DNA of 64,000 bases from contig NC_081824.1 of the NCBI RefSeq assembly GCF_030867095.1, positions 50,068,882 to 50,132,881 of the forward strand, given 5' to 3'. Source of the stretch: Alligator mississippiensis. Its lineage: Eukaryota; Chordata; Crocodylia; Alligatoridae. The notes under the pieces were generated by a model, which worked only from the letters and a program-made list of their open reading frames with translations, did not search any database and was not told where the DNA came from. Below are positions 12,276 to 23,740 of the stretch, one piece after another; within the stretch, counting starts at the first letter, position 1, and every line of letters begins with the position of its first letter. The translations under genes and the position numbers were made by a program.

Positions 12276-13692
12276 CTTTAATTTCTGCAAAGAAGCTATT
12301 GTGGTACATTGGGGTTAAAGGAAATGTATTATTATTTTAATAACTTTTAATAGGTTTTAGTATTTATAATATGGTAACACAGTGAGGGTGAGTCTAATTG
12401 TATAGGAATTACTAAATGTATAGTGTCATACTATACCCACAATCCTGTCCTTATTAAACCATTCCTTTTGCAGATGATGCTATACCCTGCAAGGTAAATT
12501 CTACAGGTATGTGTTTCCTTGGATTTTCTCTTAATAATGCTAAGCAACATGTTGGGGTTATTATTCATTATAATAGACACCTTTGCATTTGTAAACCAGC
12601 AAAAAGTGACAGTAATGACAGTCTGAAATGCTGCTTTCATTTTCAGAAGGGAAATTCCTTGGGTATATGGAGCCTCAGCCTCTCTTCATGCATGCATTTT
12701 GAGCTCCCTACTATTGTAGCTCTGCTCAGAGAAAAAGGGGGTGGCTTTTCTATGTATGCAAAAAGCTCCTTGGATTATGGAGACCATGGCATGTGTCACA
12801 AGATCCCTAAGGTTGTTTTAGCTTATGTTGAAAGCTAAACTGGCCTGAATCCCACCTCAAAATGAAAGAGCAGGCAAAGGTAATGGATAGGTACCTTCCC
12901 CCTTCCCATCACTCTTTTGTGCTGACCACTGGTTGGCCAAACCCAAGCATCAGGCCCTAAGGGCCTAACTTGTATTACATGAAATTATAACATTATTATA
13001 GAATATAAATTATAAAAATGTTATATTATAATACTGGGTGAGTAAGAAAGTCTTATCAAGGAGGAGTTACTGATTCCAGGTCCTGATGCTAGCTGAATGT
13101 ATTTTTCATGAGTTTCACTCATTTTCAAAAGGTTTGAGTTCACTCTAATTTATTCAGCAGATCCAACCTTAGAGGAGGAAAACCCAATGTTATTAAATTC
13201 AAGGATTCAAAGAAAAGAAGGTAAAAAACACATTCCTTCAGAAAAAAAATCAGTTGATTAATACTGATGGGCCCTCTAATCAATTTAATATTAAGATTAA
13301 TCTGAATATATATAATACATGAAAAACTGCTTAAAAGCTGCAACTTCAGAAACCCAAATATATTTTTTTATTCTTGAAAGGGATTGAGGTCTTCTCTTGG
13401 AGCACAGAGAAAGTCTATTTTGCTCTGATTTAAGTACATATGTAGTTCTTATTCTCTAAAGAATTTCTCTTCCAGATGCTCAAAGTAAGTAATCCTGTCT
13501 CTAGCATTGAGACTCTCCAGGGTTTTGTAATTCAGAGACTGCAAAAACACCCCCAAACAATAAAATAAAAATTGATCATAACAGAAGCTGTCTGCCTCAT
13601 AATTCCTATATTTGAATATCCCATATTGCTTCTTCATATTCTTGGAATATTTCCAAACATGTTTTTTCATTTAATTACCACTTCCATCCATT

Positions 13693-13695
<3 letters not shown>

Positions 13696-13750
<55 letters not shown>

Positions 13751-13767
13751 CATCATCATCATCATCT
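13696..13767 (+). repeat. (CA)n followed by (ATC)n microsatellite
   Basis: About 26 CA units run directly into a short catcat run. It lies outside any recognised gene or transposon. Confidence 0.95.
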
Positions 13768-16030
13768 CTCATTGTTTCAAGTTCTCTTTCATTACTTTAG
13801 CCCAGCTGTTCTGCCCAGTTCTCACTGTTCAATATTGTTGTAGTCTGTGGTTTGAATGGAATACAGAAATTGCTTTCCCACGTTAAGGAAAAATATAAAA
13901 CTGACACTACTAAACTGAGATGCTGCTACACATCCAGTTCATCCTGGGTCCCATAATGTACTTCTCTTATACTCCTAAAATGATATTGTCAGGTTAAAGT
14001 AGGCCCAGAATGGAAGCTTTTCAAAAGCTTGATAACTTTTTCTTATGAAAATCAATGTAATTATTATCAAGATTTCTTTCTTGCACATCTGCCAATCAAG
14101 ACCTCTACTATTGGACTTATGCATAAAAACCACAATGGAAAGGAAGAATTTTAGTTACATTTCCTAAACAAAAAAGGAAAGCACAAAGTAAACAAGCAGC
14201 ATTAAAATAATTAAAAAGTAAATTAGAGATATTGCAATTCTGCTCCCTTTTAATAGTATGAACTAATGGTTACTAGTATGGCTGGTAAGAACTAGCAGTG
14301 ATAGTTAAAATTTCCTAAAACTTTCTAAGACCCATATTGTTAATTAATTATTTACCTGATTTTAACCATCTGAGTTTTCTAAAACAAATTTGGCTCCAGC
14401 TGTGGGTTCTAGCCATGCTCTCATTCTGTCTCTGGGAAATTAAAATACTACTTCATTTCTTCCCCAATTGGAATCACTGTGGGCATCCACATGTGCACAT
14501 TACTGGATTCAACTAACTAGCTAGACAGATAGTGTCACCATCTACACATTCGCCCCTATTAGGTCAGAGTAAATTAATTAACTCCACCATAACATAGTAC
14601 CGCCCAATACAAGTTCTATCCTATTTACTAATTCTATTTACTCAGCTACAATACACATTTTGATGGTAACCAGGGCTGAGTGGAGCACATTTAGGGGGTT
14701 GCCTGGCACCTGACGCCACACTATAGCACCCTCATACCCCACCCAGCCCCTCCATAGCCCACTGAGCCAGGGTAGAGCAGCTTTGGGCTGGTATGCTGAC
14801 TCTCCAGGCTCCTAACCAGCTGGGGTGCACTGCCTTGCTCCAATGTACTGCAGTCCTAGGTGCACATGAAAACACTGCACCCAAGAGCAACAAAACCTAG
14901 AGCAACTTATGCCAGAGCTTATTCAGGCACACTAATTGGTTATGTAGATGTACCCACTCACATTTGTTGAAAACATGTAGGGCATGTCCACATGTGTGTG
15001 CATGTGCATCTTGCAGCATCTCAAACCCCTTTGAGATGCTGCAAGATGCACATTTGGGAACAAAAAAGTGTTCCCTGTGCTGCAAGTTTACAGTGCAGGG
15101 GCAAAATTAGACCCATGGATATCCAGGGGTCAAAAAAAAAAAAAGCGTCGCAGAACAGCGAGGCAACCCAGGAGTCAATCCTCCAAGAGGAACACTCTGG
15201 TTTCTGACCAGAGTGTCTCTGAAGTGCTCCTGCTGCCCCCAGCACTGTCAAAGGTAAGTTAGGGACATGGGGTGGGTGGGTGCGAGTAGTGGCAGGGGGA
15301 TGCTGGGGCGGGGGGTGTCAGAAGTGGAGGTGGTTGTCAGGGGCTATGAGGAGTGGGGGGGGATATCAGAAAGAGTGTCAGGAGTGGAGGGGGTTGTCAG
15401 GAGCTATGGGGAGTTGTGGGGGGATGCCGGGGGGTGTCAGAGAGTGGAAGGAGTGGAGGGGGTGCCACATGCCTGCCCCACACCCGGCCACTGCAGCTCT
15501 GGCAGCAGCAGGCAAGTGGGGCTGTGTGGGGCTGTGGCTGTGCTGCAGACACAGCAGGCAGTGTGACAGCACTGTGAGACCCAGGCTCCATACATGCTGA
15601 ATTGACCCAGCCTGGCCCACTGCTGCATGACCTTGGATGGGCTGGGCTGAATCCATTCAGCATATACAGAGCCCAGGTCACATAGCACTGCATTGCTGCC
15701 TGCTGTGCCTGCAGCAGAGCCACAGCCCCACTTGCCTGCTACTGCCAGTGCCGCAGTTTCTGCCCCAGAGCTGTCCCCAGGGGTGTGTGGGACCAGGGGG
15801 TGGCAAGTGGTGGGGGGATGGAGGGGACGATCAGTTGGAGTATGAAACCAGTGGCATGTGGTAGCCACAGCAGAGCTGGCAGTGCACAGTGAGACCTGAC
15901 CCAGCTCAGCCCAATGCAGCTCACTAGCCCGGCCTTGCAACAGCGTGGGACGTGCGGTTCCAGGAGGTGCAACTCCTGTGCAAATGCATACTAGCTGCAT
16001 GACCTGGGCAAGATTGGGCTCGCGGGGTGC

Positions 16031-16072
16031 ATTTTCCATGAGGCTCAGGTGCACCTGAGCCTCATGGAAAAT
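16031..16072. repeat. Perfect 42-bp palindrome at the centre of a larger inverted repeat
   Basis: attttccatgaggctcaggt is followed immediately by its reverse complement with no spacer, and near-symmetry continues outward. Sequence at about 15900-16030 recurs reversed at about 16075-16200 (gggctcgcggggtgc against gcagggtgaattttcc, with gcatactagctgcatgacct against gctagcttcgcagcct). Confidence 0.85.
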
Positions 16073-16481
16073 TCACCCTGCCAGTCCGACCCAACCTGAT
16101 CCAGGCCAGGCTGCGAAGCTAGCATATGTTTGCAAAGGAGTCATGCCTCCCAGAGCCACAATTCCCACTCCAGTGCAAAGCCAGCCTAGCAAGCCACACT
16201 GGGTTGGGTTCCACCGTATGCCTCCTCCCCGCAGGCACCATGGGGCAAGTAGTGCTGCCACCAGAGGCAGGACCCAATAGAATCCAGAGGGACAGCATGC
16301 TGAGCCAATCTGTGTCCTGCCGGCACTGGAGCAGCTGGCACTGCCAGGCCGGGCTGGTTCCATGGCAGCAGAACCCAGTGCAGCACACAGTGACCATGTG
16401 TCACACTGAGCTAGGTCCTGCCACCATGGAACCAGCCTGGCCTGGTGGTGTGAGTACCCCCAGTGCTGGCAGGACCTAGCT

Positions 16482-19256
16482 TCATAGTTTCATAGCTGGT
16501 AGGGTCAGAAGGGACCTGAGTAGATCATCAAGTCCGACCCCCTGCCATGGCAGGAAAAAGTACTGGGGTCAAACGACCCCAGCAAGGTGTTCGTCTAACC
16601 TCTTGAAGACCCCCAGGGTAGGAGCCAGCACTACTGCTCTTGGAAGTTAGTTCCAGGTCCTAGCTGCCCTGACTGTGAAGAAGTGCCTCCTAATGTCTAG
16701 TCTGAATCTACCCTCTGCCAGCTTGTGACTGTTATTTCTAGTCACTCCTGGTAGTGCTTGGGGGAACAGGGACTCCCCCAATGCCTGCTGGTCCCCTCTG
16801 ACTAGTTTGTAACAGGACACTAGATCCCCCCTCAGCCGTCTCTTGTGGAGGCTGAACAGGTTCAGGTCCCATAGCCTCTCCTTGTAGGGCCTGCCCTGCT
16901 GCCCCCTGATCATGTGAGTGGCCCTCCTCTGAACCCTCTCAATGCTGTCCACATCCCTCCTGAAGTGCGGCACCCAGAACTGGATGCAGTACTCCAACCA
17001 GTACTGACCAGTGCCACACAGAGGGGGAGGATCACCTCCTTGGACCTGCTCGAGATGCATCTGTGGATGCATGACAAGGTGCAGTTGGCCTTCCTGACTG
17101 CGTCCCCACATTGCCAGCCCGTGTTCATTTTGGCATCAGTAATGATTCCAAGATCCTTTTCTGCACTGAAAAGAAGGGAGTTCCCCAGCCTGTAGGTATG
17201 CTGCTGGTTCTTCCTTCCCAAGTGCAGCACCTTGCACTTGTCAGTGTTGAAACCCATCCTGTTCTCATCTTCCCACCCCTGTAACCTGCCTAGGTCCGAT
17301 TGCAGCCTATTCCTCCCTTCTAGCATGCCCACATCCCCCCACATCTTAGTGTTGTCAGCAAATTTGAGCAGGGTGCTTTTTGCCCCCTTGTCCAAGTCAC
17401 TGATGAAGATGTTGAACAGCGCGGGTCTACCACCACTCTCTGGGTGCAGCCCTCCAGCCAGTTAGCAACCCATTTGACTGTGTAGTTGTCGACGCCACAG
17501 TCCCCTAGTTTATCAATGAGAATGGGGTGAGAGACAGTGTCAAAGGACTTCCTGAAATGTAGAAAGACTACATCCACTGCTACCCCTGCGTCTAAGGATT
17601 TTGTGACCTGGTCATAGAAGGCCACCAGGCTGATCTGACAGGACCTGCCTCTAATGAACCCATGTTGGTTGCCCCTATGCATAACCTCCCCTGCTGGCCC
17701 CTTGTGGCCATGCTCCAGGATAATTCTCTCAAAAAGCTTACCCAGGATCGAGGTAAGACTAACTGGCCTATAGTTTCCTGGGTCCTCCTTCCTCCCTTTT
17801 TTGAAAATGGGAACCACATTGGCCCTTTTCCAGTCCTCTAGCACCACACCAGATCACCACGAGTGCTCATAAAGCCATGCCAGGGATCCTGCAATGACCT
17901 CTGCTAATTCCCTCAGCACTCTGGGGTGGAGGTCATCAGAACCAGATGATTTAAATACGTCCAGTCCCTCCAGAAATTCCCTGACTAGATCCTCACTGAC
18001 CCTGGGCCTGGGTGTGCCTCCCCCAGGGCCTGAGGGTGTCCCAGTGGATGGGCTGATCTGGTCCGGTCCCTGCTCAGGAAAATGGAGGCAAAGAAATCAT
18101 TAAATAGGTTAGCCTTGTTATCTGGTGTGACAACCAGATTTCCTAGCGTGTCTTGCACAGACCCCACGTTACCCAGTACCTTCTTTTTGCCCCCTATGTA
18201 TTTAAAAAAGGACTTCTTATTGTCCTTGATCCAGATAGCTAGTCCCAGTTCCATCTCTTCCTTGGCCTTCCTGACTGCCCCCCCTCCAGCCCCGAGCAAC
18301 TGAGGTATAGTCCTCCCTGGTGATAGCCCCTTCTTCCCATTGGGTGTACACCTCCTTTTTAGCTAGGAGACTTTCCTGTATGCTTTTGGTGAGCCATGGG
18401 GGCTTTTGTGCCCTCTTGCCCCCTTTGATCCTTGTTGGGATTACCTCCCTTTGGGCTTGGAAGATCATCTCCTTAAGGAACAACCACTCTTCTTGGACAC
18501 CCGACTCCCCTCCCCTCCAGGACCTTAGTACTTCCCCAACTATTCGTCTTACCTCATTGAAATCCACCCTCCTGATGTCCAGGGCTTCTGCCTTGCTGCA
18601 GGCTTTTGCCACCTTGAGCTGGATGATGAATTCCAGCAGGCGATGATTGCTGTCACCCAGGTGGTCAAGCACCCACAGCCCCCTCACAAGGTCATTGCCT
18701 ATGGCCAGCACCAGATCCAACAGGGTGTCTCCCCTGGTGGGGCTGTGCACCTCCTGGGTTAGATGGAGGTCCAGTATCTCGGCTAGGAACCTACACAAAT
18801 GGTCAGACCTGGCTGACTACTCTTCCCAGCAGATGTCTGGAAAGTTCAGGTCACCCAGGATGACCACATCTTTTGACCTAACTACCTCCGTGAGCTGACT
18901 TAGGAATTCCTGGTCTAGCTCTTCCACTTGGTTGGGTGGTCTGTAGTAGACCCCCACTGTTAAGTCCCTTTCTCCTCCACTCCCTTGTATTCTAACCCAC
19001 ACCCCTTCAGTGTGCCCCTCATCTGACCTTGTGCTACTAGATGAGGATGTGTATTCCTCCTTGATGTAGAGCGCCACACCCCTGCTTCTCCTCCCTGTCC
19101 TGTCCCTCCTGTACAGCCTGTAGCCCTTGATAGTCACCATCCAGTCATGTGTTGGGTCCCACCATGTTTCGGTGAGCCCCACTATGTCTGGCTTGGTGTC
19201 AGCTAGCAAGAGGATAAGTTCCTCCTATTTGTTCCCCATACTACAAGCGTTTGTGG
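16482..19256 (-). mobile_element. CR1 LINE, 5'-truncated, ORF2 with endonuclease and reverse transcriptase
   Basis: Read on the minus strand, the element begins just before the ORF2 endonuclease. That region has VGLTETWWDPTHDW, GYRLYRRDRTGRR and the VVILGDLNFPDICW block (18817-19209), so the catalytic Glu and the GDLN motif are kept. Next come the linker (18217-18798) and the reverse transcriptase start, WKRANVVPIFKKGRKEDPGN then YRPVSLTSILGKLFERI (17847 downward). Then come the FAD-N block (normally FADD) and the C-terminal thumb to about 16650. The 3' tail is near 16482-16495 (reversed ctatgaaactatgaa). Several frame changes and stops break it. The segment that normally carries QGSVLGP is missing between 17420 and 17395. 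It lies inside family-1 copy 2 and is therefore younger than that insertion. Confidence 0.92.
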
Positions 19257-19484
19257 ACTGAGCTTGGCTCAGTGCACTGTCCCTGTGCACTGCACCAGGT
19301 CCTGCCACCTTGGAACCAGACCAGCCTGGTGGTGTGAGCCACCCCAGTCCTGGCAAGACCCAGCTCGGTGTGACACATTGTCCCTGCAAGTGTCACCAGC
19401 CCCCAGGTGACACCTGTGAGTGGCACCGGTCTCTGATGAGCAGCACAGGCAGTGCCAGCTTTGAACTGCTCGGGGCTGTGCCAC

Positions 19485-19614
19485 GGGGGGGGGGGGGGGG
19501 GAAGCTGGCAGCAGTGAGCTTTGAGTGCCCCACTTCTGCAGGAGATAAGTTGTGGGCCCTGTGCAGAGGGGGCTGTGGCCCTGCAAGGTGCCTGGGATCC
19601 TGGGGGGGGGGGGG
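19485..19614 (+). repeat. Two poly-G runs
   Basis: Seventeen Gs lie at 19485-19501 and thirteen at 19602-19614, within family-1 copy 2 (a third, shorter run is near 19650). They may form G-quadruplexes, and their lengths may be assembly-dependent. Confidence 0.85.
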
Positions 19615-20047
19615 TGCTTTGGCCCTCCAGGGTGGAGGTGGGCCCCTGAAGTGGGGGGGGGCAGTCCATGTGCTGCATGGGTGGGCTGCTCCCTGTCGGG
19701 GTCAGAGGACACATCCCTCTTCAGCAGCCTCACTACAAGGTCTCCCCACACCCAGTCTCCCCACAATCACCCCATACCTAGCCACACAATGACCCACATC
19801 CCCCCACACCACCCACACTCCCACCCGCCTTCCCCCACACCCCTTCCCACCCCCCTCCTGCAAACCCCACATCCCCCCCATCACACACCCATTATGTGAG
19901 AAGAAAACCAAAAACACACATCAAGACATATAGATATTTAGAATTTATTTTATTATTATGGTGGAGACAATGGTAGGCTTCCAAATTGATTTAAAATTGT
20001 AAATATATCAATAAAGTATTGCCCAACTGATATCTCACACACACCAT

Positions 20048-20049
<2 letters not shown>

Positions 20050-20078
<29 letters not shown>
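20050..20078 (+). repeat. (GA)n microsatellite in family-1 copy 2
   Basis: It sits between the aatattgcccaac-type block and gtcttttgttctaattgtgg, at the same place as the TC run in copy 1. This suggests the family carries a dinucleotide run as part of its consensus. Confidence 0.9.
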
Positions 20079-20079
<1 letters not shown>

Positions 20080-20539
20080 TGTAGTGGTCTTTTGTTCTAA
20101 TTGTGGAAGAACATGGATTTTGGGGTATTTTAAAAAATGGATTTGGGATGCTGTCCAGTAGTCCAGCTGACACAAGGGGCTAATGTCCCCAAATACCAAT
20201 TGGCTGGGCCCCAGAAGCTCCTGAGAAAGAGTAGCTCTGAGCTGCTTGCTAGGGCAGGTTTTTATACTGCTGGGGCCAGCACAGGTGCTGGCCCCAGGCT
20301 CTAGCTCCCCCTGGCTACAGATCTGGAACGAGCTAGGCATGGATATTTTGCCCCAAGTGGCACAATTTGTCCCACACTGAAGTGCATGTCCAGGCACGTG
20401 TGCTGAGGCAAAAAGCCCTAGTTCAAATTTCCACTGCTTCTACTGGAGCTGCTGAAAGCACACACGCTTGCATGTGTGGATGCATTTATAGATGTTAATT
20501 TACAGAGAAAGATTGGAGGAGGGTATGAAAACCCAATAT

Positions 20540-21039
20540 GGCTAGGGAAAGAAATTACACATAAACTAGTACAAATGGCTGCAAATTGGTTCAAATCTGT
20601 AAACACAACAGAAGTTCATTGCATATAAACTGCTTTCAAAATGGCTGAAATTGGTTTAAAATAAACCTGGATGGATGTATTATCAGATTTAACTGATTTA
20701 GGTTAAATTAGCTTATTGAACTTTTGTCACAGATTCCCTCCAGCATCTCAGGATTCCAGTCCTCCAACATCCCAGGATGTTTTGTACCTATCCTGCAAAA
20801 CCCTTCTTATGGGAAGGGTGGGCTAGCTTTTGTCCACGTTTTCTGCACCAGCTAAGCAGGAAGTCATTGTCTAGTGCTTCTGGCTACTAGCCTGGGCCAC
20901 TACAAGCATGTGGCTGCATGTATGGAATCAAAAGTGAATGTCTGTTCACCTACTTATGCATTCAATCTACTCAGTTTTGACTAACCTGAGAAGATTGAAT
21001 CGATTCAGCTTCAGGCTTTTTGACTACCTGCACTTAGCC
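20540..21039 (-). mobile_element. Family-2 DNA transposon, copy D (500 bp)
   Basis: The ends are ggctagggaaagaaattaca and, reversed, ggctaagtgcaggtagtcaa. They match the family-2 termini seen at 22.2-24.5, 48.7-49.6 and 51.2-52.1 kb. It is flanked on both sides by tat, a perfect 3-bp duplication. The internal tract acaaatggctgcaaattggt through aacctggatggatgtatta is the reverse of the right arm of the 22-24 kb copy. No coding capacity. Confidence 0.72.
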
Positions 21040-21107
21040 TATATGTAAGAAGACCCTGATCACTCCAACTTAGTGTAGCAGATACGTAGGCCACATACAG
21101 ACATTAT

Positions 21108-21663
21108 GGGTGCATCCAGATGAGCATAGCCATGTAGTATGTGGTACTGCAAACTCTTCTGCAGCCCCACATACCACACAGTCAGGTGTTCTCTGCACTG
21201 CAAAGGTGCACTGCCCATGCATGCACTGCACTGCTTTTTTACCCCTGGATATGCAGGAGTCCAAAAAACTCACAGGAAAAAAAAATCTATAATGCTAGAG
21301 AAAGGATATCCAGCTGTCAAAAAACCCATGGGGAAAAGAAAAGTGGCACTGTGCACACACAGGCAGTGCATGCCACTGAAAAGCAGAGCTGGGCCACCTG
21401 AAGTTGTGTTGTGGCTGCCATCCAGGCTCTGCCAGGCAGGATTGCCACTTGTGCAGCCCCATGAGACCCCCAGAACCCCAGGTAAGGCTGCTGGGGCCAG
21501 CACAGTACTGGCCTCAGCCTCCCCTACCACTCCCAAGGTAACTTGCCATGCACCAGAGTACGCATGGCATGGGTGTTCCCTGGGGACAAGTAGCTGCGGT
21601 GGAAGGTGCACCACTGCTACTTCTCCCCAGGAATTAAACATCTGCGCTTATCTGGACATGGCC
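21108..21663 (+). mobile_element. Family-1-like DNA transposon, short copy (556 bp)
   Basis: The left end gggtgcatccagatgagc and the reversed right end ggccatgtccagataagc are inverted repeats. The flanks are tat and tac. Internal blocks such as tgctggggccagcaca and ccctggggacaagtag recur reversed at 27.2-27.3 kb. It starts 68 bp after copy D of family 2. The 198-codon open frame across it (21139-21735) runs past the right end of the element and has no protein signature, so I do not call it a gene. Confidence 0.65.
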
Positions 21664-21857
21664 TACGTTTCTACTGGGAGAATCACCACTCTCCTGGTAG
21701 AAATTGTCAGCATACAGGCACTCAGTTTCTTGTGAAGAAGATCTGGAAGATCTCCCCTGTGAGAGATTCTCTTGCTAGAATGAATACCGGTATTCTTGAC
21801 TGCTCTATGATTGAGAGGTGTCCAGCTGATTCTGCTAGACTCCTCCTGCAACTTCCC

Positions 21858-22040
21858 TAGGGTGGCCATCATAGAGGACAGTCTGGTTGTCCTCTATTGA
21901 TTCAAAACCCGATGCCTTTATGTCCTCTATTTTTCTCTTCAAGAAAAAATAAAGGACATAAAGGCATCAGGTTTCAAATCAATGGAGGGCAGAGGACAGA
22001 GTTGCAGAAAACTGGAATGTCCTCTATGATGGCCACCCTA
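21858..22040. mobile_element. Near-perfect palindromic hAT-type MITE (183 bp)
   Basis: The ends tagggtggccatcatagagg and their exact reverse complement enclose inverted arms (ggttttgaatcaat-type and gatgcctttatgtcctctat) with a short loop near 21935-21945. The flanks aacttccc and agcttcct match at 6 of 8 positions, consistent with an aged 8-bp duplication. Confidence 0.75.
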
Positions 22041-22620
22041 AGCTTCCTCCATATCTTCCCCAGACTGGGGAGACCCCAGTATGAGAAAGGTATGGTGGAG
22101 TTCCCTGCAGCTGCATTCCTCCTGCTTCAATATAAACCTGGTTAGATCATTGCATCATTTCCCAGAGGCCAGGTAATAAGGCATTATATGGCAAAAGATT
22201 CTCCCTATTTTCTCTTTAATAGAAGTGTGATAGCTTCTGGCCAGGTACAGACATTCAAAAAACCCAAGGAAAAAGTGATCTAAATGTTGTGCTTTACTCC
22301 AAGTGACCTAGGTTAGGTTGGGATCAAACAGAGCACACATTCACCCTTCAGTGGTGGGGCACGCAGACTACCTGCACTGGCTGAGGCCAGCAGGTTAGGG
22401 CATTCTCGCACACCTCCCAGCAGGCTGCTGGAAAATGCAGAGCTCAGCCAAGTAGCCAGCCACCTCTGGTTGCCTGGTAGGGACCCTTTCCTCAGCCCCA
22501 CTCCACCAGTGGCTAGCTGTCAGTGGCAGCCAGGAGGATGGATCTGGGGGAGGGGGGGGTGAGGGCCAGTCAGCATGGTGTAAGCCTCACTCCCCACCTC
22601 ACCTAACCTGCCTAACAGGG

Positions 22621-23740
22621 TGTGACAGGTACACAATCTGGGCCAACCCAAATGTGGCCCGCACACCTGTTCCTGGGGGCAACCGCCCACCTACTAGCCT
22701 GCCACACCTTGTTGTTAATTAATTAATTGGTGTTAATTAGCAGGAGGCTGCCCTTGTACTGCCCCGCTGCCAGGGGGCGCTATCTGCGGCACCGTTTCCT
22801 CCCCTACACCACAGTCCACACCTCGCCAATGGAATAGTTGTTCCTAATTACGCCCTTTTTGTCCTCTCTGAGCCTCCTCAGTTATGCTGCCCCCTCTCTG
22901 GGGCTCCCCCAATAATGCCCCCTCCTCTGGGGCTTCTTGGCAACTACCCCCTCTCTGGGGCTCCCCGGTAGTGCCGCCCCCTCTCCGGGGCTCACTACGC
23001 CTGCACTGGGGCTTCTCAGTAACTGCCCCCTTCTCTGGGGCTTTTGACACCTCTCAGGGCGCTTCTCAATACTGCTGCCCCCCTCTGGGCCTTCTCTGTC
23101 AGGCCACCCTCTTTCAGGGCCTTCTCTGTCAAGCCACCCTCTCTGGGCTCAACATGCCCACACTGGACTTCTCAATAAGGCCGCCCCCTCTCTAGGGCTC
23201 ACCAGACCCTCACTGGGGTCTCTCAGTAAATGCCCCCTCTCTGGGGATTCTCAACTGCCCTTCTCTAGGGCTGGGGTCTATGCACCCCCAACGCTGCTGC
23301 CTCACTGGCACTGGGGTCCTCACACTCCTCTGTGAGCTCCCTATGAGGCCTCCTCCAACCCCTAATAGCCTCTCCCAAACCACCAGTCACAAACAACAAC
23401 GTAAACACAAGCCCTTCGGCTATAACAAAAACAGAAGCCAACCAGCCCAAACAACATTCAGTCCTACCAGTGACCCTTTAACTCTCAGATGCATCCCCTG
23501 CATCAGGTTGCCCCTCTCCCCCAGGGCAGAGAGCTCCTTCCTCTTTGGCAGCTGGCAGGGAACTACCTTTAGCCCCAGCCCCTAGGGTTTATAAGGGAGC
23601 CAGGCCCCGCCCCTTCTGGTCAGCTGACCTTCCCTGGTTGCCCTGGCAACCCACAGCTGGGCTCCTTATTCCCTGCTAGGGCTTTCTCCCTAGCAGTTTT
23701 CCCCCTCTTTGGGAACAGGGCACCTCAGTGCTCTGTGTCA
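22621..23740 (+). mobile_element. Solo LTR nested in family-2 copy A
   Basis: The stretch starts tgtgacaggtacac and ends gctctgtgtca, with caggg on both sides (22616-22620 and 23741-23745). TG...CA ends and a perfect 5-bp duplication are the marks of an LTR retroelement. A TATA-like gtttataaggg is near 23588. A GC-rich variable tandem repeat fills 22860-23280. No internal viral coding region is present. It inserted after the host transposon did. Confidence 0.7.
22860..23280 (+). repeat. Minisatellite-like tandem repeat
   Basis: Irregular units of about 30-45 bp, built on cccctctctggggct, repeat about ten times. They sit inside the nested LTR. Confidence 0.75.

Larger units (their letters stand above)
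10012..14976. other. Mostly unique intergenic DNA
   Basis: Apart from the small repeats listed separately, this 5-kb stretch holds no recognisable gene. A slightly GC-rich block at 14670-14900 (starting cagggctgagtggagc) may be another degenerate transposon, but I could not pair its ends. Part of the stretch could be regulatory for BMP5 by position. Confidence 0.45.
14980..20487 (+). mobile_element. Family-1 GC-rich DNA transposon, copy 2, interrupted by CR1
   Basis: The left end gggcatgtccacatgtgt and the reversed right end aaatgcatccacacatgc match family-1 termini. The flanks are gta and ata, a near 3-bp duplication. The first 180 bp and the last 560 bp align with copy 1. The interior contains a large inverted repeat centred at 16052, tandem pieces around gtcctgccacc (16413 and 19290) and G runs. 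A CR1 LINE occupies 16482-19256. Without it the element is about 2.7 kb. Long open frames on both strands in the GC-rich parts look non-coding. Confidence 0.7.

Noticed and set aside
13696-13767. Repeat array considered as CRISPR-like
   Set aside because: It is a simple CA/ATC microsatellite with no spacers. The DNA is vertebrate.
15437-16054. Long minus-strand open frame of 205 codons
   Set aside because: It lies in the GC-rich, palindromic middle of a transposon. The product is low-complexity with no domain, and frames on both strands are equally open.
19241-19792. Overlapping 157-165 codon frames on both strands
   Set aside because: Transposon sequence with poly-G runs. No recognisable protein features and no codon signature.
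21139-21735. 198-codon forward frame
   Set aside because: It crosses the right end of a small transposon into flanking DNA and shows no domain or homology I recognise.
22844-23195. Short frames with repeated GEPQRGG or LWGSP-like units
   Set aside because: They come from the GC-rich minisatellite in the nested LTR. The repeats vary in length and keep no conserved protein.
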